Assembly (NCBI GenBank): GCA_963575745.1
Contig: CAUYUJ010020148.1
Coordinates: 477,501-541,500, forward strand
Source: Prorocentrum cordatum
Taxonomy: Eukaryota > Sar > Dinophyceae > Prorocentrales > Prorocentraceae
Direction: 5' to 3'
DNA: 64,000 nt
Shown: one piece after another, positions 1 to 9,383 of the stretch
Numbering within the stretch: the stretch's first letter is position 1
How the letters are laid out: each line of letters begins with the position of its first letter
Program-made: the position numbers and the translations under genes
Notes under the pieces: model-generated
What the model was told of the DNA's origin: nothing
Database searches by the model: none
The model's input: only the letters and a program-made list of their open reading frames with translations

Positions 1-2
1 CT

Positions 3-92
3 TCGCCGTTTTCGGGCTCTCGCGGCTCCTCCACGGGCCCTGGGACCGTCAGAAAACGATCCAGGATGAAGAGTTGGCCCTGGGGGAAGGCC
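3..92 (+). repeat. Family B dispersed repeat, partial
   Basis: Matches the family that runs 'gccgttttcgggctctcg', a run of G/C, then 'ccgtcagaaaacg' and 'aggatgaagag'. Fuller copies lie at 15586, 17154 and 43628. The left end is cut by the window edge. Confidence 0.6.
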
Positions 93-197
93 CCAGGGTC
101 CAGGACCCGTTTCCCTCAGGACCCGTTTCCCCCGTGCTAAGGCACGAGGCGCGAGGTGTTCCAGCCTCTCCTCCTGCTAGCTCTAGGTCTCCCAGGT

Positions 198-390
198 GGG
201 GTCCAAGTATAGATGTGGTCGGTGGATCGCGCCGCGATGCCGAGGCGTCGCCGTGGCGGCTCGATGTGGAGCTCGAGTTTCTCCACTCCGACGTCGCCGA
301 TGCATCGCCGACGTTGCCGACGTATTACCGACGCATCGCCGATGCATCGGCGATGCGGCGCGATCCTCCGACCCCATCTACACCCATTTG
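198..390. repeat. Family C fold-back repeat, copy 1
   Basis: The outer arms read roughly GGTCGGTGGATCGCGCCGC on the left and GCGGCGCGATCCTCCGACC on the right, as inverted copies. The inside is built from palindromic GCATCGCCGATGC-type words. Related copies lie at 1537-1655 and 44790-44895. Confidence 0.65.
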
Positions 391-599
391 AGATCTTAAG
401 AACTAGCACGAACGTTCATGGACTCCAATTTCCCTGTTTAGGAAATCAAGGATCTAGGCCTGGGCCGTTGTTTTTTCCTGGAGCTTCTTATACCTTCGTC
501 GAATGTCCGTAGATCTGGGCCTGGACTGCGATTTTTAAGACAATGCTTCGAGTGCAGTCCATCTTCTTCTCGCGCAGAATGTGCGTAACTCTCAGCAGG

Positions 600-773
600 G
601 GCCTGCTCGGACCCGATGTGGGAGGCCTCTATGCTCGGGGAGCCAAGGTGGCCGTCGAGTACCGCTCGGTCGGCGGAGCCTCCGCGCACGGCGTGGAGCT
701 CCCGACGAACTCCACCCTCTCCTGGGAGGGGGGCCTGGCCCAGGTTCGGGGGCACGGCAACGACTCTCGCTCC
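600..773 (+). CDS. Putative internal exon, unknown protein
   Basis: The segment is open in one frame with almost every codon ending in G or C. It encodes residues such as GLYARGAKVAVEYRSVGG and ELPTNSTLSWEGGLAQ. A pyrimidine-AG (ctctcag at about 590-596) stands just upstream as a possible acceptor. The coding signal stops exactly where the family A inverted-repeat element starts. No family is recognised. The flanking frames give arginine/proline-rich nonsense typical of shadow frames. Exact splice sites are not determined, because dinoflagellate donors are often non-canonical. Confidence 0.45.
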
Positions 774-947
774 CCTGAGATCCTGGCGATGCAGTTTCTT
801 CTCCACCGGCGCTTTCGCCCGGTTTCGGGCCCTGGGAAACTCGCAGATCGATCCAGCTCGGAGAGTGGCGCAGAAAGATGGTGTCTATGGCTCTGGTCGC
901 GAGCTTTTCACGATGCTGCAATTCTTTCGCAACGTCGGATCTCAGGG
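774..947 (+). mobile_element. Family A element, copy 1 (introner-like)
   Basis: Begins CCCTGAGATCC and ends GGATCTCAGGG, a perfect 11-bp terminal inverted repeat; the similarity extends inward to TGGCGATGC / GCAACGTC. It is 174 bp long. The interior 'agatcgatccagctcgg...gcgcagaaagatgg' recurs in the copies at 46876, 52776 and 54644. It directly follows an exon-like segment. Confidence 0.7.
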
Positions 948-950
948 TCC

Positions 951-1140
951 TTCGGTAGCAAATCACGGAAGCCTTTGTGCACCCTCGCAAGCCCGTCTTT
1001 GGAACGCACCGGCGTCGACTAGCGTCTGGGAATCAATGAGACACCGCCGGTTTAGCGTCGAGTTGCGTCGACTAGCGCCGACTGAGCGCCGACTGAGCGT
1101 CGACAAGCGTCGATTAGCGTCGAGTCGCCACTGGCAGACA
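951..1140 (+). repeat. Family J repeat, copy 1
   Basis: Starts 'ttcggtagcaaatcac' and continues into degenerate 10-11 bp units of the type 'gcgtcgactagc'. The same order (ttcggtagcaattcatgc, then gcgtcgattagc units) occurs at 14529-14730. Confidence 0.6.
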
Positions 1141-1536
1141 CGCCGGGGCGGCGGCGGCGGCCGCGGCGCGCGGCCCGGTCGCGCCGCCCAGGCCGCGCCG
1201 GCCAACCACGAGCCCAGACCCCAGGGGGAGGAGGCCCGGCCCGGGCGATGGCGTGAGCCAGTGGCTGCGGTCCACGCGCACGCGCACACACATAAAACGA
1301 CGCGAAGATCGGGACAAAATCGGATCGGGATAACTCGAAATCTCTGAGAATCGGCGGGTTTGGAGGATGTATTGGGCGCCGCGGCCGCTCCAGAGCGTTC
1401 CGGAACGCTCTGAGAGCGCTCCGGAACGCTCTGGAGCGATTTATCCCGATCCTAGCCCTGTTTTAACACGCACTCACGCACACGCCGATCTTTGGTCCAG
1501 TCTTGCAGGCCCCCCCAACGGCCTGAGCAGGTGGGG
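1141..1536. other. Unassigned GC-rich stretch with an inverted repeat
   Basis: 1141-1260 is a very GC-rich open segment (AAQAAPANHEPRPQGEE on +) that could be an exon, but the evidence is weak. At 1390-1438 GCGTTCCGGAACGC-type palindromes repeat; a similar motif lies at 8215-8250. Confidence 0.3.
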
Positions 1537-1655
1537 TTGGACGACCACGCCGCATCGGCGATGCATCGGCGATGCGGCGCGATCCGGAGAACGACTCGCT
1601 CCGCGCCGATGCATCTCCGATGCGGTGCGATCCTCCGACCTCATCTACTTCAGCT
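1537..1655. repeat. Family C fold-back repeat, copy 2
   Basis: Carries GCATCGGCGATGCATCGGCG-type words and ends GCGATCCTCCGACCTCATCTAC, as in copies 1 and 3. Confidence 0.6.
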
Positions 1656-2466
1656 CCGTGTGGAGGCCGCCGAGAATGGTTGAACGTCCCAAGGCGGTGC
1701 AGTGACCACATCGTCCCGTGAGTCAGTGGGGAGTCGGGGTGAGCGCACTGTCTCGGGACTGGGGTCGTTCACCGAGGATGTCTCTGGCAATTGGGGCCCC
1801 CAAGGCCCCGAAACGGTGCGGTGACGGACCGTGCGGGGAGGTTTCTCGGGTTCACCACATCGCTTTTGGACCCTCAAAGGCAACGGGCGCATCACATAAG
1901 AAATTGGCCCATCAACGGGTGCCGCGCCACGAGAATTTTTGACGTTTCTGGCCGAAACGCGGTACAATGACCGGAAATCAGTCCAAACTGCGCTCTCGCC
2001 CTGGCGCGGGCACACCGCCGGCGTCACCTGCGCGCCGTGGCCAGTTCAGGAGCGAATCGTGAGGATGTCTGAGCCGAAGCTGGCTTCCGGCCAGGTGGCG
2101 CCACGCGAATCAGCCTTCCAAAACCAACGGTTTTGTACAGATGTCCGGCAGCTGTGCTGCGATGTGCTGCGTTCCGGCGGGCACAGTATCTGCTCAATGG
2201 GCGCGCCGAACCCTGGAGCGCCTCACGAGAAGGCTCAGAGTCGACGAAAAAAAACCCAGATGTCTCATAGCAATACTTTTTGGGCGGCGAGATCTAAAAG
2301 AGGCGTTCCAGAAAGGACCTCGACTTCCAGGGCAAGGTAGCGGAAGTAAAACGAGGGCGGCTCCGATTGCGGAAGCCTGCGGAAGGCTGGCGGAAGTCAT
2401 CGGAAGGAAGACTTGCCTTCCAAGAGATGGCATTGTTTTGTGGTTCAGGGCCTGCGGAACCTGCCA
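1656..2466. other. No recognisable gene
   Basis: Mixed sequence without a convincing coding signal. Degenerate 'gcggaag' units occur at about 2335-2405. I see nothing else here. Confidence 0.4.
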
Positions 2467-2599
2467 CATATCCACTGCCCATGGCCAGGCCCTTCTTGGG
2501 CCAAGGCGCGGTGTATGCATGTGCCTCCCTGGCCAAACCAGAACGGCTTATGTACCGCTTTGGGGCCCAGGTTGGGCTTGGCCAGGAGCAGTGGATATG
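2467..2599. mobile_element. 133-bp fold-back element
   Basis: CATATCCACTGCCCATGGCC at the left is matched in inverted orientation by GGCCAGGAGCAGTGGATATG at the right, giving arms of about 25 bp with a few mismatches. This is MITE-like and has no coding capacity. Confidence 0.6.
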
Positions 2600-2814
2600 G
2601 ACAGTATAGATCTCGTCGCCCTAGACTTCTCATTGGATCTGCCCACTGTATTCGGACGGGGCTGGGACGAGGATCAATCCTTCCAGAGCGTTCAGGCCGG
2701 GGCGCCCGAGACATCCTCCAGAGCCGCCGAATCTAAGATTCGTGGTTCATCCTGACCCGATTTCATCCTCGTCCTGGCTTCGTCTGATGTGTGGGCCCGT
2801 GCCAGTGCGGATAA

Positions 2815-2970
2815 GAAGTTGGCGCCTTCCGAAGGTCTACTCGAGCGCCGACGCCGGAGGCTCGGAACCATGGGAGGGCCTTCCCGCGGGGCACGCCGCG
2901 GGTGTGCTGACCTTCAGCGGCGTGCCGCTCGCGGGGGTGCTGACCTTTGAGTACGGATGCGTCGGCTACC
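2815..2970 (+). CDS. Putative internal exon, unknown protein
   Basis: The open frame includes KVYSSADAGGSEPWEGLP and AGVLTFSGVPLAGVLTFEYG, with strong G/C bias at third positions and a balanced amino-acid mix. The internal similarity GVLTFSGVPLA / GVLTFEYG suggests beta-strand repeats. The coding signal fades at about 2970, where family G repeat sequence (cgtcggagaagagaaacggcgc) begins. Splice sites are not fixed. No family is recognised. Confidence 0.5.
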
Positions 2971-2974
2971 CGCC

Positions 2975-3120
2975 GGTCGTCGGAGAAGAGAAACGGCGCA
3001 GGCACAGGTTTTCGGAGGCCCGCGCGGATTTCTCGGGGCGGCGCTGGGACCCTCTTTGCGGCGACTCTGGCGCCGCCAGCGCCGACCGAACAGATCCGCG
3101 AGGGCCTTTGAAAGTCCACC
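2975..3120. repeat. Family G repeat, copy 1
   Basis: Shares 'gaaacggcgcaggcac', 'cggaggcccgcgcggattt' and 'ggcggcgctggg' with 6965-7080, 55060-55175 and 60155-60245. Confidence 0.55.
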
Positions 3121-3259
3121 TATCTATACAGCTGCCTGCGGCGAACTCTGCCACCGTGCCTGTTCAACAGCGCAGCAGGAAGGAGACTGTGTAGGAACAG
3201 CGCATTTTCGACGACTGGTCTGAACTGGGAAGGGCGTGACCTCGACCTCGTCTTCGTCC

Positions 3260-3345
3260 TCGCGGTATGAAGGAAGAAGAGGACGAGGGGGAGGAGGAGA
3301 AGCAGGAGGAGGAGGAGAAAGATATGGAACATCTGAAGACGATGA
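3260..3345 (+). repeat. Purine-rich GGA/GAA tract
   Basis: Runs of gaggaggag and gaagaagagg. The coding look on either strand is a low-complexity artefact. Confidence 0.7.
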
Positions 3346-3364
3346 GGAGAAAGCCTCATGTGCC

Positions 3365-3925
3365 CATTTCTGGGGGCCTCCTCGATGCTTCCTGTGAGCT
3401 TCTTGGGGGCCTCTTGGGGCCTTCTGGGTGGGGCCTCTCGGGGCCTTCTTGGGGCCTCCTGGGCCGTCTCCGGGAGCCGTCGTGGTGCTTTTTTGGAGCG
3501 CTGTAGGGCCGCCTTGGGGCCCATTTGCGAGCCTCTTTGGCGATCTCGGGGCCCTCTTGGGAGCCTCGCGGGCCGTTTTGGAGCTATCTTGGGGGCCTCT
3601 TTGGCCGTCTTGAGCGATCGGAGAGCCAAGTAAGCGAGAACCTCAAAATCCCACAACAACCCGATGGTAATCGATGATGCTCCCTCCTCTGGCTCTCCTG
3701 GAGGGCCTCCTAAAGCCTGCCTGATGTTTTCGGAGGCCGTCTTGAGCGCCTCTCTGGGCCATCTTTGTGCACCCTTGGAGCGCTTTAAGGCCGCTTTTGG
3801 GCCTTCTTGAGAGCCTCTTGGACGATGTTTGGGTCCTCTTGGGCCGATGCGGGACCCTCTTGGGAGCCTCGCGGGCAGTCTTGGAGCTATCTTGGAGGCC
3901 TCTTCCGACCTTCTCTGGGTTGCTC
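3365..3925 (+). repeat. Family F degenerate tandem repeat (CTTGGGGCCTCC type)
   Basis: Imperfect 15-30 bp units such as 'cctcttggggccttc' and 'gccgtcttggagctatcttgg' repeat for about 0.5 kb. The same class returns at 9870, 56510, 59625 and 61715. Confidence 0.65.
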
Positions 3926-4019
3926 ATGATGAGGGTGGCTCTTTTTCCCCACCCGACGGGTTGGGGCCCGTAGATTTGAAGAGGATAGTTCCCAACCCGT
4001 CGCGCCCACCCTGCATAAG

Positions 4020-4150
4020 CACCGCGGCCGCCAGGCACGAAAGGTCCTGGTGCTCCCTGGGTATTCCGCCCCGCGTCTTCGACGCATGGCGGCTGCACGC
4101 CGCGGCCGCAAGGCGCCAAGGGGCCTAGTGCTCCCTGGGGATTCCGCGTC
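4020..4150 (+). repeat. Family I repeat, copy 1
   Basis: Contains 'tggtgctccctgggtattccgc' and 'gtgctccctggggattccgc' around a 'gcggctgcacgccgcgg' core. An inverted relative lies at 6380-6510. Confidence 0.5.
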
Positions 4151-4194
4151 GCGCTCTCGGGTGGGGATCCCTCGAGGAGGCACAACCTGTCGTG

Positions 4195-4430
4195 AACGAT
4201 GGCCCTCTTGCCCTCTGCCTCTGCTGCTCTCTCCAGATCGTGTCCGTAATCCGACGTGGAAGATGGCTCTCTCCTCTGCCTCTGCGGACGTGAAGATGGC
4301 TCTACCTCTCCAGGTCATGTCCGTAATCCTCTGCGGACGTGAAAGATGGTTCTCTCCTCCTGTCGTGTGAGATGGCTCTCTCCTCTGCCTCTGCGTGAGG
4401 AGGCCCTCTGCCTCTGCCGTTTTCTCCCAT
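4195..4430 (+). repeat. Short tandem repeat, about 30-50 bp units
   Basis: 'gaagatggctctctcctctg', 'cctctgcggacgtgaa' and close variants recur five or more times. Confidence 0.6.
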
Positions 4431-4584
4431 GTCACGTCAGCGTCGCGGTGGCACGCCCCGGTGGGGAGGCAGATCGGGGGCGGGCCCCCTCGGAGTGCTC
4501 AGAAGCCCCCCGCGGCCTTCCGAGAAGCTTTCCGAGCCTCCCCCGAAGCGACGGGCGGCTTCTCAGAAGGCCAGAGGGCTTCTG

Positions 4585-4780
4585 TCAGCGTCACCCCAAC
4601 ATACTTGTACTATATGTGCGTCGCCCCCCCCAGGGGCGACGCGCGCACAGAGAAATCCTGTGGTATATGCGTCGTGGCGGACGCTTTCTGGCCGTACCGC
4701 TCGGGAAGCGATACGCTACAAGATGGGCATACTACACGCTCGGGTCGGACGCGCGCCTCCGAGGCGGACACCTAGTATCA
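4585..4780 (+). repeat. Family O repeat, copy 1
   Basis: Shares 'cagcgtcaccccaacata', 'tgtgcgtcgcccccc', 'caggggcgac' and 'ctcgggaagcgat' with 45900-46090, in the same order. Confidence 0.65.
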
Positions 4781-4808
4781 GTGTGTGTCTCTGTGCGCCC
4801 CATTCTCA

Positions 4809-5030
4809 GCAGCCCCGCCGCCCTCCGGAGAGGCCTGCGGCCCCCCCCTCTCGCCGCCCCCTCCCCCTCGGCGCGCCGCCGCGTGCCGTGCCCTCCCGCT
4901 CCAGGTCCGCGTCGCGGTGGCGCGGGACTCTGCCCCCGAGCGCGGGGCCGCCAGCACCTCCGACCCCGCCGGCGACTCCGAGGGGGAGGCGGCAGGCGCG
5001 GCGGCGCCCGCTGAAGTCACGCAGGCGATG
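4809..5030 (+). CDS. Putative internal exon, unknown protein
   Basis: After a pyrimidine-AG ('gccccattctcag') the frame is open with residues such as VRVAVARDSAPERGAAST and DPAGDSEGEAAGAAAPAE. Composition is alanine/serine/acid-rich, and codon endings are nearly all G or C. It runs into a strong hairpin at 5016-5049, where the coding signal ends. No domain is recognised. The proline-rich start could be low-complexity rather than coding. Confidence 0.4.
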
Positions 5031-5049
5031 GTCCCCTCGCCTGCGTGAC
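5016..5049. repeat. Perfect 13-bp inverted repeat at an exon end
   Basis: GTCACGCAGGCGA, an 8-base loop, then TCGCCTGCGTGAC: a perfect stem. Confidence 0.8.
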
Positions 5050-5074
5050 ATAGCGATGCGATAATAGCGTCTTG

Positions 5075-5165
5075 TGCGCCTGGGTTTGGCCCCCCCCGCG
5101 GCAACCCAAAAGTCGCGCACCAAGGGTCACTCTTGCCCAGGGTCACTCTTGCGTGTGGCCGGAGG
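5075..5165 (+). repeat. Family N repeat, copy 1
   Basis: 'aaaagtcgcgcaccaagggt' followed by 'gtcactcttgcgtgtggcc' matches 56325-56385 ('gaaagtggcgcaccagaagt', 'gtcactcgtatgcgtgtggcc'). Confidence 0.6.
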
Positions 5166-5224
5166 ACGACGACGTCTGACGACAGCGGCGGTGGCGACAG
5201 TCGGGCGGGCGGTACTGGGAGGTG

Positions 5225-5582
5225 ACCCGCACTGGGGGCGTGGATTAGCGACTGGTCCCATTTCCAGGGTCAGTGGCACCGTAACGGGTACTCACAAACG
5301 GGTACTTTGGAGATTTGCCGAACGTTGCCACTTTGGGGCCTCTTTCTGGCAGTGCAGCGTTGCCCGCATCGGGAAGGGTTGGGTTCGCTGGGTCACTGGC
5401 CAAAGTACCCGTTAGTGGAGTCCCCGTTTGTGGGGCGCTGACAGGGGAAAACGCGGATGTCCGCCGCCGAACGAGGCGGCGACCGGCCGCATTCTGGGGA
5501 GGGCACCTCCCCCGATCCATGGATTTGGCGACCGCGCGCCAAATCCACGGATCGCTAATCCATGTTTGCGCGCCCCCGAAAA
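5225..5582. mobile_element. Family M fold-back element, copy 1, with internal insertion
   Basis: The left arm GGGGGCGTGGATTAGCGA is matched in inverted form by TCGCTAATCCATGTTTGCGC near 5545-5572. The 56022-56195 copy has the same ends and a continuous middle. Here roughly 190 bp (about 5253-5446, with repeated 'gggtac' words) is inserted. Confidence 0.65.
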
Positions 5583-5599
5583 CCGGCCCCGCGCAGAGG

Positions 5600-5760
5600 G
5601 GGCTTCTGAGAAGGCGCGGGCCTGGCCTGTGGATGCAGGGCCGGCGCCTTCTGAGAAGCATGGGGTGAAGCCTTCCCCCCCCCCTTCCATGCTCCCCCGT
5701 GCGCACCGCCGAAGAAGAGAGGGCGCCTTCTGAGAAGCGTGGCGTGCTTCTAAGACGCCT
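5600..5760. repeat. CCTTCTGAGAAGG palindrome cluster (family E)
   Basis: CTTCTGAGAAGGCG, CCTTCTGAGAAGCATGGGG and CCTTCTGAGAAGCGTGG lie within 160 bp. The same palindrome recurs at 4500-4580, 7108, 15490, 44420-44490, 52990-53110 and 56400-56465. Confidence 0.6.
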
Positions 5761-5789
5761 TCCCCCCTCCCCCCCTGCCACCCCCCCCT

Positions 5790-5942
5790 GTGCGCAGTGC
5801 CACAGACGAGGGCGGCGGGGGCGAGGGCGGGCTGCCCTCCGCGGGCAGCTCCGGGCCCCTGGGGGCCCGGCATGCCTCGCTCGCCGAAGACGTGGGGCGG
5901 GGTCCCCAGGGCAGGGCTCGGCCCGAGCGGTCTTTGGGGCAT
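5790..5942 (+). CDS. Putative internal exon, unknown protein
   Basis: The best frame reads TDEGGGGEGGLPSAGSSGPL, then ARHASLAEDVGRGPQGRAR. It is glycine-rich but has acidic residues, unlike the two arginine/proline-rich alternatives. The signal stops at the first base of a 180-bp inverted-repeat element. No family is recognised. It could instead be non-coding GC-rich sequence. Confidence 0.3.
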
Positions 5943-6122
5943 TACAGTCGGGGCGCTGAAGAAGGAATCCTTTTCGGTGGGGAGGGGCTCCGCGTTCCTC
6001 AAGTGTTTCACAGCTTGCCTCAGGTTTTCCTTATGTTTTCGATAGGAAATCGAAGTTTAACTTACGGGAAAAAGGGGCCTCGTTCCTTATTTAAGGTTCC
6101 TTAGGTCAACGCCCCGACTGTA
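5943..6122. mobile_element. 180-bp terminal-inverted-repeat element
   Basis: Starts TACAGTCGGGGCGCTGA and ends TCAACGCCCCGACTGTA; 16 of 17 bases match in inverted orientation. There is no coding capacity. It sits directly after an exon-like segment, as the family A copies do. Confidence 0.75.
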
Positions 6123-6184
6123 TTTTTTTGTAGATCGTGTTCGTGTAGATTCGGTTTCGCAGCATATGAGGGTCGAAGACAGAC

Positions 6185-6328
6185 CAGGGGTGGACCTAAA
6201 CGGTGTTTCGGCGATTTCGTGGGCCGTTTTCGTTTCGATTTCGTTTTGCGTTCAGGCCGGATTGAAGACAACACGAGGGAAGACAAACATAACACGAAAA
6301 CGAAAAACACCGTTTAGGTTCAGCCCTG
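6185..6328. mobile_element. 144-bp fold-back element
   Basis: The left GGACCTAAACGGTGTTT is matched in inverted form by AAACACCGTTTAGGTTC at the right, with outer cagggg / ccctg also pairing. MITE-like. Confidence 0.65.
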
Positions 6329-6379
6329 CGACGAACCGAGGGAGCACGGAAACAAGACGAAGCCTAAAGTCACCGTTCA

Positions 6380-6510
6380 GGTCGAGCCCTGCCCCAGGGG
6401 GCACGGGGCCCCCTGGGGCCTCGCGGCCGCGGCATGCAGCCGTCCGTCGCTCGTCGAGGGCTCCAGGCGGGATGCCCAGGGAGCACCAGAACCCTGTGGG
6501 GCTGGCGGCC
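6380..6510 (-). repeat. Family I repeat, copy 2 (inverted)
   Basis: 'ccccagggggcac', 'gcggccgcggcatgcagccg' and 'tgcccagggagcaccag' are the reverse complement of the 4020-4150 sequence. Confidence 0.5.
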
Positions 6511-6559
6511 GCAGTGTGCGGGGTGGGCGAGGCGCGTCGGGAGCCCTTCTCTTTAAATC

Positions 6560-6790
6560 TGACCCCCTGTCGGGGCTCCCTTCGACTCCTCCGAGTCGGT
6601 TCGATTCGATTCTGGTGGATTCCGATTCCGCTTCGATTCGACTCCGGGCTCCGATTTGGACCCCGATCTGTCAGTGGAGGCCTACTGGCCTGCCGATTTC
6701 CGCCGACTCGGCTTCTCCTGACTCGGCTGCCGATCTCCGCCGATCCGATTCATTTCGATCGCCCATTCGACTCATCGATTCGATTTTGGG
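6560..6790. repeat. Degenerate TCCGATTCGAT-rich stretch (family R)
   Basis: Dense short words such as 'gattcgattc' and 'ccgatccgattc'. Similar stretches lie at 27600-27670, 30150-30250 and 57880-58135. Confidence 0.5.
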
Positions 6791-6964
6791 CTCTCCTACC
6801 CTGTCGGTTCGGAAACAAACGGCATAGGCGCACATCTCATCGCCCGCGTTCTCGTAAAATGTCCTCGTCGTGCCCCGTATGAATCGGCCATTCCTCTCGG
6901 CATTCCTCTCTTCCCCCCACCACTCCCTCTCCCTCCTTCCCTCCAACAAGAAGTAATGACATCA

Positions 6965-7080
6965 CCATAAGCTCTCGAAGGTCCGCGCGGATGTCTTGCA
7001 TCGGCGCTGGGCGCCAGACAGGCCGGTGCATCGCCGACTCAGGAGATCCGCGCGGACCTTCGAACACTTCTTATGCAGTT
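6965..7080. repeat. Family G repeat, copy 2, inverted duplication
   Basis: 'gctctcgaaggtccgcgcgg' at the left is mirrored by 'ccgcgcggaccttcgaacac' at the right, around 'ggcgctgggcgcc'. Confidence 0.6.
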
Positions 7081-7139
7081 TCTCCTTCTACTCTCAGGAG
7101 GTTTCGTGCCTTCTGAGAAGCCTCTACGGCCGCATTGGG

Positions 7140-7930
7140 TTCCCCCCGCCCATTTAGGCAGACCCCTCACACGCGCCGTGACCCCATATGGAGCTCCGCC
7201 TACCGTCTCGGTGTTCGCTGACGCGTGGCGGCGCCGCACCATTCCGGCACGCCCCTCACTTGCGTCGTGGCCCCACAGGAAAGCCCACCCACGGCCCCAG
7301 GGGCATGGCACCGCATGGCGGCGCCGCCGATTTCGGCCCACCCCTCACACGCTTCATAACCCCATCGGGAGCTCCCCCTACGGCTCCGGTGGGAGGGTGC
7401 GCTTGGAGGCGTGGCCCGCTTGGCGGCGAGTCGTGCTCCTTAGGGGACTCCACATACGGCCTCCGTGGGGGGGTCAGCATTGCGGCGCCGCCCATTTCGG
7501 TGCACCTTTCGCACGCATCGTGGCATCATATAGAGTGGAGCTCCACCTGCGGCCCCAGTGGCAGAGTTCGCATGGCGGCGCCGCCCAATTCAGCTCACCT
7601 CGCTCGAGGATCGTGGCCACATATGGATCTGCACATACGGCCCCAGTGGGAGGGTCCAAATGGCGACGCCGCTCACTGTGAGCTCACCTGCGGCCACAAT
7701 GGGAAAGTTTGCGCGCGTACTTCAGCCCGTTTCGGCGCACCCCTCACGCAAGCTCTGCCTACGGTCCCAGTGGCAAAGTGTGTATGGTTTCCCCGTGTAT
7801 TTCGGCGTACCCCTTCTACGCTTCGTGCCCCCACACGCCATGGTGAGCTCCACATGCGGCACCAGTTGGAACGTTGGATGCGCCCCCCATTCATTTTGGC
7901 ACATCCCTTACACGGGAGGACCACAGAGAG
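7140..7930 (+). repeat. Diverged satellite, about 90-bp units
   Basis: Units of the type 'catggcggcgccgcc', 'atttcggcgcacccctcaca', 'cgtggccccatatggagctc', then 'acggccccagtgg' recur at about 90-bp spacing with heavy divergence. The middle part resembles the 77-bp satellite at 33.4 and 38.1 kb. Confidence 0.7.
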
Positions 7931-8549
7931 ATGCATCAACGTTCTGCGCATGAATTTGCTAAGGGCTGGGTTCATCGCCATGTTTTTTTCAGCCCTGGCG
8001 ATCTCATCCCAAGTGTCTCGGGCTCGTTTCAGCCCCTGCCGGTTCTTCCAGTCCTGGTCAGATCAGGCGATCAAAACGTCTTGATACCGGCACGTTGCAG
8101 GACTTCCAGGTTTCCCGTTTCCCCATTGTCCCTCGAGACGAGGGCTGCTAGATGTCTCGCTCCTGGAACCCATCCTGAGCCAATCAGGCAGGGCCAGGAT
8201 GAGGATACTCCTTCCAGAGCGCTCTCGGAGCGTGCCAGAACGCTCTGGAGCGGCCGCTGCGCCCTCCAGACCCGTTGGTTCTCAGACATTTCCGATTGGA
8301 CGCCGTCCGTTCTGTTCGCGTCACAAGGGCAGTCTATTGGAGCGGCGGGCACGGCCGACACGGGGTCACGCAGCCCCGTTGGGTCACGGGCCCATCACGG
8401 GTTCACACCAGCTCTGTTGGGCTGGTGAGGGCTCCTCCGAGGGCTCCCGAGAGGGTCGCGCAACATGCCCGCCAACACGGGCGTGTGTGACTGCCGCAAA
8501 CTGGCACCGCTGCAACATGGTCGCGGCCATTGGTCCTCCAGATTTGTCC
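7931..8549. other. No recognisable gene
   Basis: Single-copy-looking sequence. A GCTCTCGGAGCGTGCC-type inverted repeat lies at 8215-8250. I see nothing else. Confidence 0.4.
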
Positions 8550-8554
8550 TCATC

Positions 8555-8830
8555 CCGCCTTCTCTTGATTCCTGAGAAAGTCGCATCGTGACATCATTCT
8601 CGCCCGACGGTCCATGCGCTGACATAGGGAGCAGCTCGGATTCGGCAGGGTCTCGTTGCTCCCAGGGGGCCTTCCATGGTCGCTCCCGCAATTAGCGCTC
8701 CTCGTGCACCCAGGCGCCGTTGGGGCCCAAAAGGGGCTTCGTTCCTGGCTCAACGCTCCTGATAGTAGCAGCTTGACCGTAGTCAACAGGTCCTGGAACG
8801 CAACCTGAGCCAGCCGTGTCATGAAATCAT
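8555..8830 (-). CDS. Possible exon on the minus strand
   Basis: The minus frame reads DDFMTRLAQVAFQDLLTTVK, then LLLSGALSQERSPFWAP, a plausible amphipathic segment followed by a mixed region. Codon bias is modest. It would be one of the few minus-strand host exons. A decayed retroelement fragment is equally possible. Confidence 0.25.
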
Positions 8831-8831
8831 C

Positions 8832-9020
8832 CACGGGGCCCGAAACATACACCACCACCACCACCACCACCACCACCACCACCACCACCACCACCACCAC
8901 CACCACCACCACCACCGCTTTCCTCACCCCCTCCCTCTCCCAGGAAAGAGGATGGGAAGAGGAGGGTGGAGGAGGGAGGGGGAATGGAGGTGGTGGTGGT
9001 GTATATTCTTGGGGCCCGCA
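8832..9020. mobile_element. Fold-back element with a CAC microsatellite interior (family P)
   Basis: The left arm 'gaaacatacaccaccacc' pairs with the right arm 'ggtggtggtggtgtatattc'; ggggcccg lies outside on both sides. The interior holds about 65 bp of (CAC)n and a purine-rich stretch. Confidence 0.6.
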
Positions 9021-9383
9021 TAATCCCCGCCCCATGCTCAGACGGCCTCCTCCTCGCCTGGCCTGCCTCCCTTCCCCAGACCCCCGGCCTCGCGATTTTG
9101 TCGGAACATGAGCCCCTGGAGGTCTCCACCCCTTCCCGGGGACCAGTTCCTCATCCCGGATCGATTTCTGGCGGCTTCCGAGCCCGTCGAGGGCCCCCGT
9201 GGCAGAATCGTCGCGAGTTGTGTCTTGGAATCCACTGCTCCTCTGTTATGAGGCAGTTGTGTAGGAGAGGGAACAGAGGACATAGTGTTTACACATCTTG
9301 GAGGAATTCGTGAATTCAGTATGGGTCGGGCTTGAAGTGCCTCGAAGAAAGCGCGCGCACCCGAATCGCAGGCATATGGCTAT

